Positions 1-8,937 of a stretch of 64,000 bases of DNA are shown one piece after another. Positions within the stretch are counted from its first letter, which is position 1. Each line of letters begins with the position of its first letter. Made by a program: the position numbers and the translations under genes. The notes beneath the pieces are model-generated. The model made no database searches and was not told the origin of the DNA. It saw only the letters and a program-made list of their open reading frames with translations. The DNA is taken from assembly GCF_008329535.1 (NCBI RefSeq), contig NZ_NPKR01000005.1, positions 310,001-374,000 of the forward strand, in the 5' to 3' direction. This DNA comes from Mycolicibacterium sp. P1-18. GTDB taxonomy: Bacteria > Actinomycetota > Actinomycetes > Mycobacteriales > Mycobacteriaceae.

Positions 1-842
1 TCGTCGTCGTGGAAGATGGACGACTCGTAACTGCTTGCGCCGCTGGTCAACCCGCGACGCAAGGCCGTCATGGCGTCGGCCAGGCCGACCGCGGCCGCCG
101 GTTGTTGCGCGACGCGCAGCAGCGTTGCGCCGGCATGCCTGGCGAGCACGACGCTGGCTGCCGTGCCGCCGGCCAGGACGACGTCGCGGTCCGACATCCG
201 GTCGGCGAGCAACTTGGCCGGATTGGTGAACAGGTCGCGTCCGGCGCTGTTGCGCAAGGTTTCGGCGTCCAGTGCGTCGGCCATCTCCGAGAGGTCGACG
301 CTCATCCCCGGGAGGACGACGTGCAAGACGGCCAGCCCCACGGCGAGGTAGCGGACGAGCGCGAACTCGTCGGACACCATCAGTCGCGGCGCCAGCACCA
401 CGGCCTTGCCCGCGGCGACCTCGCGAAGGGGACCTTCGTCGGGGGCCGCCACGACGACTCTTGCACCGCGGCGGATTCCGCTCGCGGCGGTGGCGACCAG
501 CACGGGGTCCGCGGCGTCGTCACCGGCGACGATCAGCACGTCGAGGGCCCCGATCCACGGTGGCACCTCCGAGGCGACGACGATCGGCGCGCCCGTGGAG
601 CCGCCGAAGGCCGCGGCGAGCATCGCGCCGGCCGCCTCCGCCGCACCCCGGGTCGCAACCCAGATGACGGTGCGCGGGGCATGGTCCCCGGCAAGGGAGT
701 CGAGCGCGCCCTCGTCGAGGGCAGCGGCGGTGGCCCGCGTCTGCGCACCCGCCATCGACGCCGCTCGCAGCAAACCCTCTCGGTCGGCGGCGAGCAGCCC
801 CTCGACGTCGTCGAGGTCGACGGTCGCGTGCGGAGCGCTCAC
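1..842 (-). CDS. SIS-domain / TobH-like protein, 3' end outside window
   Basis: The frame starts at a GTG at 842 and stays open to the left edge, so about 280 N-terminal codons are visible and the C-terminus is missing. The translation starts MSAPHATVDLDDVEGLLAAD and shows alternating hydrophobic strands typical of a SIS (sugar isomerase) fold. By position it matches M. tuberculosis Rv3256c, which lies between manA and manB. The GTG overlaps the manB stop by four bases (GTGA at 839-842), so the two genes are probably translated together. A role in mannose or phosphosugar metabolism is inferred from neighbours; the substrate is unknown. Confidence 0.8.
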   Translation of the reverse strand, partial: MSAPHATVDLDDVEGLLAADREGLLRAASMAGAQTRATAAALDEGALDSLAGDHAPRTVIWVATRGAAEAAGAMLAAAFGGSTGAPIVVASEVPPWIGALDVLIVAGDDAADPVLVATAASGIRRGARVVVAAPDEGPLREVAAGKAVVLAPRLMVSDEFALVRYLAVGLAVLHVVLPGMSVDLSEMADALDAETLRNSAGRDLFTNPAKLLADRMSDRDVVLAGGTAASVVLARHAGATLLRVAQQPAAAVGLADAMTALRRGLTSGASSYESSIFHDD

Positions 843-2236
843 CTCGCGGTCCCGCCTTCGTGAGTCTGCGCGGCGATCTGGGCACCGATGTCGGCGACGA
901 GCGCGGCGACGTCCTCGGCGCTCCTGGCCTCGACGTTGAGCCGCAGCAAGGGCTCGGTGTTGGAGGTGCGCAAGTTGAACCAGGTGCCGTCACCGAGGTC
1001 GACGGTCACGCCGTCGAGGTGGTCGAGCGACTGGATGCGGCTGCCGAAGGACTTCAGGACGGCGTCCACGCAGGCCGGGGCGTCGGCCACGGTGAAGTTG
1101 ACCTCGCCGGACTCCTCATACCGCTGGTAGTCGGCCATCATCTCCGACAGCGGGCGGTCCTGCTCGCCCAGGGCGGCGAGCACGTGCAACGCGGCCAACA
1201 TTCCGGAGTCGGCGCCCCAGAAGTCGCGGAAGTAGTAGTGCGCCGAGTGTTCTCCACCGAAGATGGCACCCGATTCGGCCATCAGCGCCTTGATGTAGGA
1301 GTGTCCGACGCGCGAGCGCAGGGCGGTGCCGCCCCGCTCGACGATGAGTTCGGGCACTGCCCGCGAGGTGATCAGGTTGTGGATGACGGTGGCACCGATC
1401 TCGCGACCGAGTTCCCGGCCGGCCACCAGCGCGGTCACCGCCGACGGCGACACGGGCTGCCCGCGTTCGTCGACGACGAAGCACCGGTCGGCGTCGCCGT
1501 CGAAGGCGAGTCCGATGTCGGCTCCGGAGTCGACCACGTGGCGCTGCAGGTCGACGAGGTTGGCCGGGTCCAGCGGGTTGGCCTCGTGGTTGGGGAACGT
1601 GCCGTCGAGTTCGAAGAACAACGGCAGCAGCGTGATCGGTGTGAGGGGTCCCAACACCGCGGGCGTGGTGTGCCCGCCCATGCCGTTGCCCGCGTCGACG
1701 GCCACGCGCAGCGGTCGCAGCGCGGAGATGTCGACCAGCGACCGCAGGAAGTGCCCGTAGTCGGCGAGGACGTCGCGGTCCTCGACCGTTCCGGTGGCGC
1801 CGTCGAAGGTGGGCACGCCGGCGATCACCTCGTCGCTGATGGTCGTCAGTCCGCTGTCCTTGCCGACGGGCTTGGCCCCGGCGCGGCACAGTTTGATGCC
1901 GTTGTAGGCCGCCGGATTGTGACTCGCGGTGAACATCGCGCCGGGGCAGTCGAGGAGGCCGGATGCGAAGTACAGCTGGTCGGTCGAGGCCAGCCCGATC
2001 CTGGTGACGTTCAGGCCTTCGGCGACGACGCCCTCGGCGAATGCCGCGGCCAGCGACGGCGAGCTGTCGCGCATGTCGTAGCCGATGGCGACCCGGTCGG
2101 CCCCCTCGCCGCGAACCAGCCTGGCGAACGCGCCGCCGACCTCGGTGACGAACTGTTCGTCGATCTGTTCACCGACGAGTCCACGGACGTCATACGCCTT
2201 GATGACGCGGTTGACAGCCGCAGCTGACCTCGACAT
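839..2236 (-). CDS. manB: Phosphomannomutase ManB
   Basis: This is a 465-residue member of the alpha-D-phosphohexomutase family that interconverts mannose-6-phosphate and mannose-1-phosphate in the cytosol and feeds GDP-mannose synthesis. Visible motifs are the phosphoserine loop TASHNP (Ser about 105), the metal loop DGDADRC, the sugar-specificity loop GGEHSAHYYF and the C-terminal phosphate loop RTSNTEP. The ATG at 2236 is chosen because AGGAG lies just upstream and the protein then begins as in M. tuberculosis Rv3257c (also called pmmA); the frame itself opens further upstream. It precedes and overlaps the SIS-domain gene. Confidence 0.95.
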   Translation of the reverse strand: MSRSAAAVNRVIKAYDVRGLVGEQIDEQFVTEVGGAFARLVRGEGADRVAIGYDMRDSSPSLAAAFAEGVVAEGLNVTRIGLASTDQLYFASGLLDCPGAMFTASHNPAAYNGIKLCRAGAKPVGKDSGLTTISDEVIAGVPTFDGATGTVEDRDVLADYGHFLRSLVDISALRPLRVAVDAGNGMGGHTTPAVLGPLTPITLLPLFFELDGTFPNHEANPLDPANLVDLQRHVVDSGADIGLAFDGDADRCFVVDERGQPVSPSAVTALVAGRELGREIGATVIHNLITSRAVPELIVERGGTALRSRVGHSYIKALMAESGAIFGGEHSAHYYFRDFWGADSGMLAALHVLAALGEQDRPLSEMMADYQRYEESGEVNFTVADAPACVDAVLKSFGSRIQSLDHLDGVTVDLGDGTWFNLRTSNTEPLLRLNVEARSAEDVAALVADIGAQIAAQTHEGGTAR

Positions 2237-2365
2237 TGATCTCCTCGCACAGGGGACTCTTGGAGCAAGCCTATCGGCTCGGCAACCGGCGCGCCGGTGG
2301 GTCGTGCCGTCCGGGCACTCGCGCTCCCGCAAAAGCTTCCGCGACGAGCATCGGCAACCCTCGAA

Positions 2366-2782
2366 TTAGTCCAGGGGGTCCGGCAACACCCGCAGGTGGC
2401 CGCGTCGACGGCCGTTCTGCTCGGCGCGCTGTACCGGGGGCGCCATCAGGGCGCCTCCGCGCACACCGCTGACCGGATCGGAGAACCCGACGGGCGCGGC
2501 GACCGCGGCGTCACGACCTTCGCGCACCGCGTCGGCGAGCGCGACCAGGTCGTCGTCGTCGGAGTGTGACGGCAGCGGACCGGCGTGCCTGACGAGTTCC
2601 CACCCGCGCGGCGCGGTGATGCGTCCGGCATGGATCACGCACAGATCCCACGAGTGGGGTTCGGATGCGGTGGCCAGCGGCCCTACGACGGCGGTCGAGT
2701 CCTTGTAGACGAAGGTCAGCGTCGCCACGGCGTAGTGCGGGCACCCGGGCCTGCAGCAGCGACGGGGAACGTTCACGGACAC
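2366..2782 (-). CDS. DUF3499 family protein (Rv3258c-like)
   Basis: This 138-residue protein begins at a GTG and carries paired cysteines near the N-terminus (CCRPGCPH) and a second cluster DLCVIHAGR about residues 46-54, which together look like a small zinc-binding module. The C-terminal half is acidic then basic and of low complexity. The family is conserved in mycobacteria next to manB and whiB2. Its function is not known to me. The 129-base gap to manB could hold a promoter for manB. Confidence 0.85.
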   Translation of the reverse strand: MSVNVPRRCCRPGCPHYAVATLTFVYKDSTAVVGPLATASEPHSWDLCVIHAGRITAPRGWELVRHAGPLPSHSDDDDLVALADAVREGRDAAVAAPVGFSDPVSGVRGGALMAPPVQRAEQNGRRRGHLRVLPDPLD

Positions 2783-2863
2783 GAGGCTATCGCGCGGAAA
2801 CGCCTCGGGTCTGCGACACGCGCAGCACGCAACGCGTCGATCTCCAACCGTTACGATCGCCGC

Positions 2864-3331
2864 ATGGTCGACCGGCAGCCGTCACGTGCACATCGCGGAC
2901 GTCGGGAGATGCGCGGTCCGCTGCTCCCTCCGACCGTGCCGGGGTGGCGCAGTCGCGCCGAGCGTTTCGACATGGCCGTACTGGAGGCCTACGAGCCGAT
3001 CGAGCGCCAGTGGCAGGAGCGGCTGGCGGGGTTGGACGTCGCGGTCGACGAGATCCCGCGGATCGCGCCGAAGGATCCGGACAACATCTCGTGGCCGCCC
3101 GAGGTGATCGCCGACGGGCCGATCGCGCTGGCACGGTTGATCCCGGCCGGGGTCGACGTGCGAGGAAACAGCACTCGCGCGCGAATCGTGTTGTTCCGCA
3201 AGCCGATCGAACGACGGGCCAAGGACACCGTCGACTTGTCGGACCTGCTTCACGACGTACTGGTGGCCCAGGTGGCCACCTATCTCGGCGTGGAACCCTC
3301 CGTCATCGACCCGACGGTCGACGACGACTGA
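2864..3331 (+). CDS. Metallopeptidase-family protein lacking HExxH (Rv3259-like)
   Basis: The ATG at 2864 gives 155 residues starting MVDRQPSRAHRGRREMRGPL. The longer upstream frame reads through the opposite-strand DUF3499 gene and is not used. The C-terminal part resembles the zincin-like family PF06262, but where such proteins carry HExxH this one reads LLHDVLVAQVATYLGVEP, so the zinc motif is absent and peptidase activity is doubtful. Its position between the DUF3499 gene and whiB2 matches Rv3259. Function unknown. Confidence 0.75.
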   Translation: MVDRQPSRAHRGRREMRGPLLPPTVPGWRSRAERFDMAVLEAYEPIERQWQERLAGLDVAVDEIPRIAPKDPDNISWPPEVIADGPIALARLIPAGVDVRGNSTRARIVLFRKPIERRAKDTVDLSDLLHDVLVAQVATYLGVEPSVIDPTVDDD

Positions 3332-3352
3332 CCCCGCGGAGTCAGCGCTGGA

Positions 3353-3748
3353 TCAGATGATCCCGCGCTTGAGGCGACGGCGCTCCCGCTCCGACAGACC
3401 GCCCCAGATTCCAAAGCGCTCGTCGTGGGCGAGGGCGTAGTCGAGGCACCGGTCCTTCACCTCGCAGCCGAGGCAGATCCGCTTGGCCTCGCGGGTCGAG
3501 CCGCCCTTCTCGGGGAAGAACGCCTCGGGGTCGGTCTGCGCGCACAGCGCGCGTTCCTGCCATTGCTCGTCGTCGAGTTCCTGATCACCGAAGGCGCCTG
3601 CCTGGTCGGGGACCACGCTCAACTGTGGACGGCCGGTCACCCCACCCTGCGCCGGCGCGGTATCGGTATGCGGTTCGTTGCCTACTGAGCCGAGCATCTG
3701 ATTGTCGAATCGGATGACACGATTGAAATCTACGTGCTCATAAGACAT
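3353..3748 (-). CDS. whiB2: WhiB-family iron-sulfur regulator WhiB2/WhmD
   Basis: This 131-residue protein has the four WhiB cysteines (ALCAQTD, then CLGCEVKDRC) that bind a 4Fe-4S cluster, the GIWGG turn, and a basic C-terminal tail (RERRRLKRG) for DNA contact. WhmD of M. smegmatis, its known orthologue, is essential and acts in septation and cell division. The ATG at 3748 is preferred over an in-frame GTG 15 bases upstream because a strong GAGGAGG lies about six bases before it and the start MSYEHVDF matches WhmD. It is transcribed divergently from fbiA across a 300-base region. Confidence 0.95.
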   Translation of the reverse strand: MSYEHVDFNRVIRFDNQMLGSVGNEPHTDTAPAQGGVTGRPQLSVVPDQAGAFGDQELDDEQWQERALCAQTDPEAFFPEKGGSTREAKRICLGCEVKDRCLDYALAHDERFGIWGGLSERERRRLKRGII

Positions 3749-3817
3749 CTTCCGCCTCCTCACCTGTCTTGAAAGTTCCCTGCTTCATCCCCACCACGCA
3801 CCCTAGTGGCCCCAGTA

Positions 3818-3837
3818 ATTCGAACACGTGATCGAAT
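3818..3837. promoter_or_regulatory. Near-perfect palindrome between whiB2 and fbiA
   Basis: The 20 bases ATTCGAACACGTGATCGAAT are palindromic at 18 positions, centred on CACGTG. The site lies 70-90 bases upstream of the whiB2 start in the divergent region. A dimeric regulator could bind here, but no regulator is identified. A GACAC element, the half-site known for WhiA in Streptomyces, occurs near 3893, which may be chance. Confidence 0.35.
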
Positions 3838-4049
3838 CTCGGTCTGCGACACTGGAACCGGAAGCCAACCGGGAAATGACACTGATGTGATTAGACACGC
3901 GTTAGCTGCGGGGGTCAAGCGCAGGGGCGCGAATTCATACCATCCCGTGACCAAACGTCGGCGCGTCGGATACCTGGCGTGTCGCGAAAGTGACCAAGTC
4001 GGCCCCTTGATGAACCACGTTCGAGTTCCAGCGCCTAGTGTCGATCGAT

Positions 4050-5057
4050 GTGAAGGTCACTGTTCTGGTGGGCGGCGTCGGCGGCGCACGGTTTCTCCTC
4101 GGCGTCCAGCAGTACCTGGGCCTGGGTCAATTCGCAGGCACCCCAACGGGGCCTGCGGGTGAGCACGATCTCACCGCGATCGTCAACGTGGGCGACGACG
4201 CATGGATGCACGGCGTCCGCATTTGCCCGGATCTCGACACCTGCATGTACACGTTAGGTGGAGGTATAGATCCCGACCGGGGCTGGGGCCACGCGAACGA
4301 AACATGGCACGCCAAGGAGGAACTCGCCGCCTACGGTGTGCAACCCGACTGGTTCGGACTCGGGGACCGCGACCTCGCCACCCACCTGGTCCGCAGCCAG
4401 ATGCTCAGGGCCGGCTACCCGCTGTCGCAAGTCACCGAGGCGCTGTGCGCGCGATGGCAGCCGGGCGCCCGACTGCTGCCCGTCACCGACGACCGCAGCG
4501 AAACCCACGTGGTCGTCACCGATCCCGACGCCGACGATGGCAGTCGGCGCGCGATCCACTTCCAGGAGTGGTGGGTTCGGTACCGCGCCCAGATCCCCAC
4601 CCACGACTTCGCCTTCGTCGGCGCCGACAAGGCCACCGCGGCTCCGGGGGTCCTGGAGGCGGTCGCCGAGGCCGACGTCGTCTTCCTCGCCCCGTCCAAT
4701 CCCGTCGTCAGCGTCGGCGCCATTCTCGCCGTGCCGGGAATCCGTGGCGCACTTCGGTCGACCGCCGCCCCGGTGATCGGCTACTCCCCCATCGTCGCCG
4801 GGCGGGCCCTTCGCGGAATGGCTGACGAATGCCTGACGGTCATCGGAGTCGAGACGTCGTCGCAAGCCGTCGGCGCCCACTTCGGGCCGCGTTCGGGCAC
4901 GGGACTCCTCGACGGCTGGCTCGTCGACGAAGGCGACACCGCCTCCGTCGACGGCATCACCGTGCGGTCCGTGCCGTTGTTGATGACCGATCCGCGGGCG
5001 ACCGCCGAGATGGTGCGCCATGGAATCGAACTCGCCGGCATCGGATCCGGCGCGTGA
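4050..5057 (+). CDS. fbiA: F420 biosynthesis transferase FbiA (CofD family)
   Basis: FbiA joins the precursor Fo to the phosphoenolpyruvyl (in mycobacteria) or lactyl-phosphate moiety from its GDP-activated form, giving (dehydro)F420-0. The protein has 335 residues and begins [20 protein letters not shown], the CofD nucleotide-binding start, with DDAWMHG and [13 protein letters not shown] further on. The GTG at 4050 is chosen by match to known mycobacterial FbiA; another GTG lies 12 bases upstream and neither has a clear ribosome site. The stop overlaps the fbiB GTG start, so the pair is an operon. Confidence 0.95.
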   Translation: MKVTVLVGGVGGARFLLGVQQYLGLGQFAGTPTGPAGEHDLTAIVNVGDDAWMHGVRICPDLDTCMYTLGGGIDPDRGWGHANETWHAKEELAAYGVQPDWFGLGDRDLATHLVRSQMLRAGYPLSQVTEALCARWQPGARLLPVTDDRSETHVVVTDPDADDGSRRAIHFQEWWVRYRAQIPTHDFAFVGADKATAAPGVLEAVAEADVVFLAPSNPVVSVGAILAVPGIRGALRSTAAPVIGYSPIVAGRALRGMADECLTVIGVETSSQAVGAHFGPRSGTGLLDGWLVDEGDTASVDGITVRSVPLLMTDPRATAEMVRHGIELAGIGSGA

Positions 5058-6412
5058 CGGGCTCCGACCGGAACACCGACCACGGGGCGGCCGCCGCCCT
5101 CGAGATCCTGCCCGTACCCGGGTTGCCCGAATTCCGCCCCGGTGACGACGTGGCCGCCGCGATCGCCGCCGCTGCCCCGTGGCTGCGCGACGACGACGTC
5201 GTCGTCGTCACGAGCAAGGTGCTCTCCAAGAGCGAGGGGCGCATCGTCTCCGCACCGTCGGACCCCGAGGAACGAGACGCCCTGCGGCGCAGGCTCGTCG
5301 ACGCCGAGGCCGTCCGGGTACTCGCCCGCAAGGGACGGACGCTGATCACGGAGAACGCAATCGGCTTGATCCAGGCCGCAGCGGGCGTCGACGGCTCCAA
5401 CGTCGACTCCGCCGAACTGGCACTGCTGCCAGTAGATCCCGACGGCAGCGCCGCAGCGCTGCGCGACCGACTCGCGGAGACGCTGGGCGTCACCGTCGGC
5501 GTCGTCATCACCGACACCATGGGGCGGGCCTGGCGCAACGGCCAAACCGACACCGCCATCGGAGCGGCGGGGCTCGCGGTGCTGCACGGTTACGGCGGAG
5601 CACACGACGACTTCGGCAACGAGCTCGTGGTGACCGAGGTCGCCGTCGCCGACGAAATCGCCGCGGCCGCGGATCTGGTGAAGGGCAAGCTGACCGGAAT
5701 CCCGGTGGCCGTCGTGCGCGGACTCACCCTGCGCGACGACGGCTCCAACGGCCACAGCCTCGTCCGCGCCGGCGAGGAGGACCTGTTCTGGCTCGGCACC
5801 GAGGAGGCGATCGCCCTCGGCCGCAGGCAAGCCCAGTTGCTCCGCCGCTCCATTCGCGCCTTCACCGACGAGCCCGTCGACCCCGCCGTGGTGGAAGCGG
5901 CTGTCGCCGAGGCCCTCACCGCGCCGGCCCCCCACCACACGCGGCCGGTCCGGTTCGTGTGGATCCGCGACCACGAAGTGCGCCTGCGCCTGCTCGACGC
6001 GATGAAGGACCGGTGGCGCACCGATCTGCTCGCCGACGGCAGGCCCGCCGACGCCGTTGAGCGGCGCGTCAGTCGCGGTCAGATCCTCTACGACGCACCG
6101 GAGCTGGTGATCCCGTTCATGGTGCCCGACGGGGCCCACGCCTACCCGGACGCGACCAGGACGGCCGCCGAGGCCACGATGTTCACCGTCGCCGCCGGCG
6201 CGGCCGTTCAGGCACTGCTCGTCGCGCTTGCCGTCCGCGAGGTGGGCAGCTGCTGGATCGGGTCGACCATCTTCGCCGCCGACCTGGCTCGCGACGTGCT
6301 GGAGCTGCCCGCGGACTGGCAGCCATTGGGCGCCATCGCAATTGGTCACCCCGACGAACCCTCGACGCCCCGTGAACCCGTGCCGACGGACGGACTGCTG
6401 GAGATCCGATGA
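5054..6412 (+). CDS. fbiB: F420:gamma-glutamyl ligase / dehydro-F420-0 reductase FbiB
   Basis: This 452-residue protein has two domains. The N-terminal CofE-like domain (about 1-245) adds glutamates to F420-0 and contains [19 protein letters not shown]. The C-terminal FMN nitroreductase-like domain (about 250-450) reduces dehydro-F420-0; [10 protein letters not shown] lies in it. The GTG at 5054 overlaps the fbiA stop (GTGA) and gives a start like the known orthologue; the open frame further upstream lies inside fbiA and is rejected. The end overlaps the next gene by ATGA. Confidence 0.95.
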   Translation: MTGSDRNTDHGAAAALEILPVPGLPEFRPGDDVAAAIAAAAPWLRDDDVVVVTSKVLSKSEGRIVSAPSDPEERDALRRRLVDAEAVRVLARKGRTLITENAIGLIQAAAGVDGSNVDSAELALLPVDPDGSAAALRDRLAETLGVTVGVVITDTMGRAWRNGQTDTAIGAAGLAVLHGYGGAHDDFGNELVVTEVAVADEIAAAADLVKGKLTGIPVAVVRGLTLRDDGSNGHSLVRAGEEDLFWLGTEEAIALGRRQAQLLRRSIRAFTDEPVDPAVVEAAVAEALTAPAPHHTRPVRFVWIRDHEVRLRLLDAMKDRWRTDLLADGRPADAVERRVSRGQILYDAPELVIPFMVPDGAHAYPDATRTAAEATMFTVAAGAAVQALLVALAVREVGSCWIGSTIFAADLARDVLELPADWQPLGAIAIGHPDEPSTPREPVPTDGLLEIR

Positions 6413-6951
6413 CGCTGCACGCCTCGGTCGTCGACGCGTTGACACGTTGGCGGCCCGCCGATCCCGCGCAGGATTCACTGCGCCACGCGGTGCTCGCCTT
6501 CGTCCTCGCCAGGGACGACGCCTGCCAACGGTCATGCGTGCCAGGCCACGTCACGGCCTCGACGCTGGTGCTCGACCACACCGGCACCCGCACACTGCTG
6601 ACCCTGCACCCGCGGATCGGCCGCTGGGTTCAGCTCGGCGGCCACTGCGAGGAGACCGATCCCGACATCGTCGCCGCGGCGGCCCGGGAGGCGCGGGAGG
6701 AGTCCGGAATCGAGGGGCTGACCGTCGGCGAGCTACCCGTGGCCCTGCACGTCCACGCGCTGACCTGTTCGCTGGGCGTGCCGACGCATCACCTGGACAT
6801 GCAGTTCGTGGCCCGGGCGGCACCGGACGCGCACGTCGCCATCAGCGACGAGTCCCTGGACCTTCGCTGGTGGCCGCTCGACGCGCTGCCCGAGGGCTCC
6901 GACTTCGGCCTGCGGCAGCTGGTGCTGGCGGCTCAGACGTCCGTCGAGTAG
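6409..6951 (+). CDS. NUDIX hydrolase coupled to fbiB
   Basis: This 180-residue protein carries a NUDIX motif of the form GGHCEE followed by REAREESGI (about residues 77-101). The REAREESGI half fits the consensus that coordinates magnesium, while the first glycine and glutamate do not keep canonical spacing. NUDIX enzymes cleave nucleoside diphosphates linked to another group. Its ATG overlaps the fbiB stop by four bases, so it is the third gene of the F420 operon. A housekeeping role on nucleotide intermediates is a guess. It ends 19 bases inside the convergent manC gene. Confidence 0.85.
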   Translation: MTLHASVVDALTRWRPADPAQDSLRHAVLAFVLARDDACQRSCVPGHVTASTLVLDHTGTRTLLTLHPRIGRWVQLGGHCEETDPDIVAAAAREAREESGIEGLTVGELPVALHVHALTCSLGVPTHHLDMQFVARAAPDAHVAISDESLDLRWWPLDALPEGSDFGLRQLVLAAQTSVE

Positions 6952-8033
6952 CGGATGCCGCCGTCGGGGATGCGCACCCCCGGCCACACCCGGGCACCGC
7001 GAAGCAGTTCGCAGCGCGCCCCGATGTCGGCGCCGTCGCCGATGACGCCGTCGCGGATCAGCGCCCGCGGGCCGACCCGGGCGCCGAAGCCGATGATCGA
7101 CCGCTCGATCACCGAACCGGCCTCGATCCGTGCACCGTCGAAGATGACCGCGCCGTCGAGCCGCACGCCGGGGCCGATCTCGGCGCCCCGGCCCACCACC
7201 GTGCCGCCGATGAGCAGCGCGCCCGGCGCCACGGCGGCCCCGTCGTGGACCAGTTCCTCACCCCGGTGCCCGTTGAGCGCGGGTGACGGCGCGATGCCTC
7301 GGACCAGGTCGGCCGAGCCGCGGACGAAGTCGTCGGGCGTCCCCATGTCACGCCAATAAGTGGCGTCGACGTAACCACACACCTTGAGCCCGTCGGACAG
7401 CAGCGCCGGGAACACCTCGCGCTCCACCGACACCGCCCGCCCCGTGGGGATGCGGTCGATCACTTCGCGCTTGAACACGTAGCAGCCGGCGTTGATCTGA
7501 TCGGTCGGCGGATCTTGGGTCTTCTCGAGGAACGCCGTGACCACACCGTCGGAATCCGTTGGCACACAACCGAAGGCACGCGGATCGCCGACCCGCACCA
7601 GGTGCAGCGTCAGATCCGCGGCATTGTCGTGGTGGCTGTTCAGCAGCGCGTTGAGGTCGGCGCCGGAGAGCACGTCGCCGTTGAACACCAGGGCGGTGTC
7701 GTACCGGAGCTTCGACGCCACGTTGGCGATGCCGCCACCCGTGCCGCGCGGTTCGTCCTCCACGACGTAGTCGATCTGCAGTCCGAGCTTGCTCCCGTCG
7801 CCGAACTCGGCCTCGAACACCTCGGCCTTGTACGACGTCCCCAGCACGACGTGCTGAATCCCGGCCGCCGCGATCCGCGACAGCAGGTGGGTCAGGAACG
7901 GCAGCCCCGCCGTCGGCAGCATCGGCTTGGGCGCGGACAGCGTCAGCGGGCGGAGGCGCGTGCCCTGCCCGCCGACGAGCACGACGGCGTCGACCTGTGC
8001 CGGATTGACCGAACTCCCCATCGCCAGCCCCAT
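6933..8033 (-). CDS. manC: Mannose-1-phosphate guanylyltransferase (ManC; Rv3264c-like)
   Basis: This 366-residue enzyme makes GDP-mannose from mannose-1-phosphate and GTP. The N-terminal nucleotidyltransferase domain has LVGGQGTRLRPLTLSAPKPM, GTGGGIANV and FNGDVLSG; the C-terminal third is a left-handed beta-helix with repeated GAxIGPG-type hexapeptides. M. tuberculosis Rv3264c is labelled manB in some databases and was once called rmlA2. The ATG at 8033 follows a GAAGAG and sits four bases after the wbbL stop; an ATG at 8021 is the alternative. It is the last gene of the rmlD-wbbL-manC operon. Confidence 0.93.
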   Translation of the reverse strand: MGLAMGSSVNPAQVDAVVLVGGQGTRLRPLTLSAPKPMLPTAGLPFLTHLLSRIAAAGIQHVVLGTSYKAEVFEAEFGDGSKLGLQIDYVVEDEPRGTGGGIANVASKLRYDTALVFNGDVLSGADLNALLNSHHDNAADLTLHLVRVGDPRAFGCVPTDSDGVVTAFLEKTQDPPTDQINAGCYVFKREVIDRIPTGRAVSVEREVFPALLSDGLKVCGYVDATYWRDMGTPDDFVRGSADLVRGIAPSPALNGHRGEELVHDGAAVAPGALLIGGTVVGRGAEIGPGVRLDGAVIFDGARIEAGSVIERSIIGFGARVGPRALIRDGVIGDGADIGARCELLRGARVWPGVRIPDGGIRYSTDV

Positions 8034-8037
8034 CTCT

Positions 8038-8937
8038 TCATCGTCTTCTGGTCTTGCGCCGAGAATTGCCAACCACCAACCCGGCCCGCGCCGCGAGGGC
8101 CGACCGGATGGCCCACCGAAGCGGAGCCTGCCACCGGCGAGGATGCCGGTCGGCCAGGAAAGTGTAGGTGCTGGTGTGGTGGGCAGCCAAGTTGCGGGCG
8201 GGGTCGCGGCCAGTCGAGTGCCCCTTGTCGTGGAGCACTTCCGCCGACGGCACGTAGACGTTCTGCCATCCCGCCGCTGCGAGACGATCACCCAGGTCAA
8301 CGTCCTCCATGTACATGAAGTACCGCTCGTCGAACCCGGCGATCGCGTCGAACGCCGCCCTGCGCAGCAGCAGACACGATCCCGACAGCCAGCCGACGGG
8401 ACGTTCGCTGGGCTCCAGTCGCTCCTGGCGGTAGGCGGCCGTCCACGGGTTCGACTTCCACACCGGACCGACCACCGCGTGCATGCCGCCGCGGATCAGA
8501 CTCGGCTGGTGCCGCGCCGACGGGTACACCGAGCCGTCGGGATCGCGGATCAGCGGACCCAGCGAGCCCGCGCCGGGCCACCGCCGAGCCGCCTCGAGAA
8601 GGACGTCGATGCTGCCGGGACCCCAGACCACGTCGGGGTTGGCGACGATGAAGAACTCGGGATCGCCGTCTGCCGCGCCGCTTTCCGCGCCCTCGGCGAC
8701 GTACTTCCGCACCGCCATGTTGACCGCCGACCCGTACCCCAGGTTCGCACCGGTGTGCAGCAACCGGGCGTTCGGATACCTCTCGAGCGCCTCCTCGGGG
8801 ACCCCGTCGGTGGACCCGTTGTCAGCCATCACGACCGTGACCGAGCGCTCCGTGGCATGGCTCAGCGAGGCCAGAAACCGGTCGAGGTGGGGACCCGGCG
8901 AGTACGTCACCGTCACCACGATCAAACCCGGAGTCAC
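8038..8937 (-). CDS. wbbL: Rhamnosyltransferase WbbL of the galactan linker
   Basis: WbbL adds rhamnose to GlcNAc-PP-decaprenyl, building the linkage unit of arabinogalactan; it is essential in mycobacteria. The 299-residue protein is a GT2 enzyme with VTYSPGPHLDRF at the start, ADNGSTDG, a DxD-like IVANPDV, and FDERYFMYMEDVDLG (acceptor and catalytic region). The GTG at 8937 overlaps the rmlD stop (GTGA), which fixes the start; the open frame upstream runs through rmlD and is spurious. Confidence 0.95.
   Translation of the reverse strand: MTPGLIVVTVTYSPGPHLDRFLASLSHATERSVTVVMADNGSTDGVPEEALERYPNARLLHTGANLGYGSAVNMAVRKYVAEGAESGAADGDPEFFIVANPDVVWGPGSIDVLLEAARRWPGAGSLGPLIRDPDGSVYPSARHQPSLIRGGMHAVVGPVWKSNPWTAAYRQERLEPSERPVGWLSGSCLLLRRAAFDAIAGFDERYFMYMEDVDLGDRLAAAGWQNVYVPSAEVLHDKGHSTGRDPARNLAAHHTSTYTFLADRHPRRWQAPLRWAIRSALAARAGLVVGNSRRKTRRR

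Noticed and set aside
9..863. Plus-strand open frame at the left edge
   Set aside because: The opposite strand carries the SIS-domain gene with better codon use and a start coupled to manB.
4781..6535. Minus-strand open frame of 584 codons opposite fbiA-fbiB
   Set aside because: It mirrors the well-supported fbiB gene and has only low-complexity sequence.
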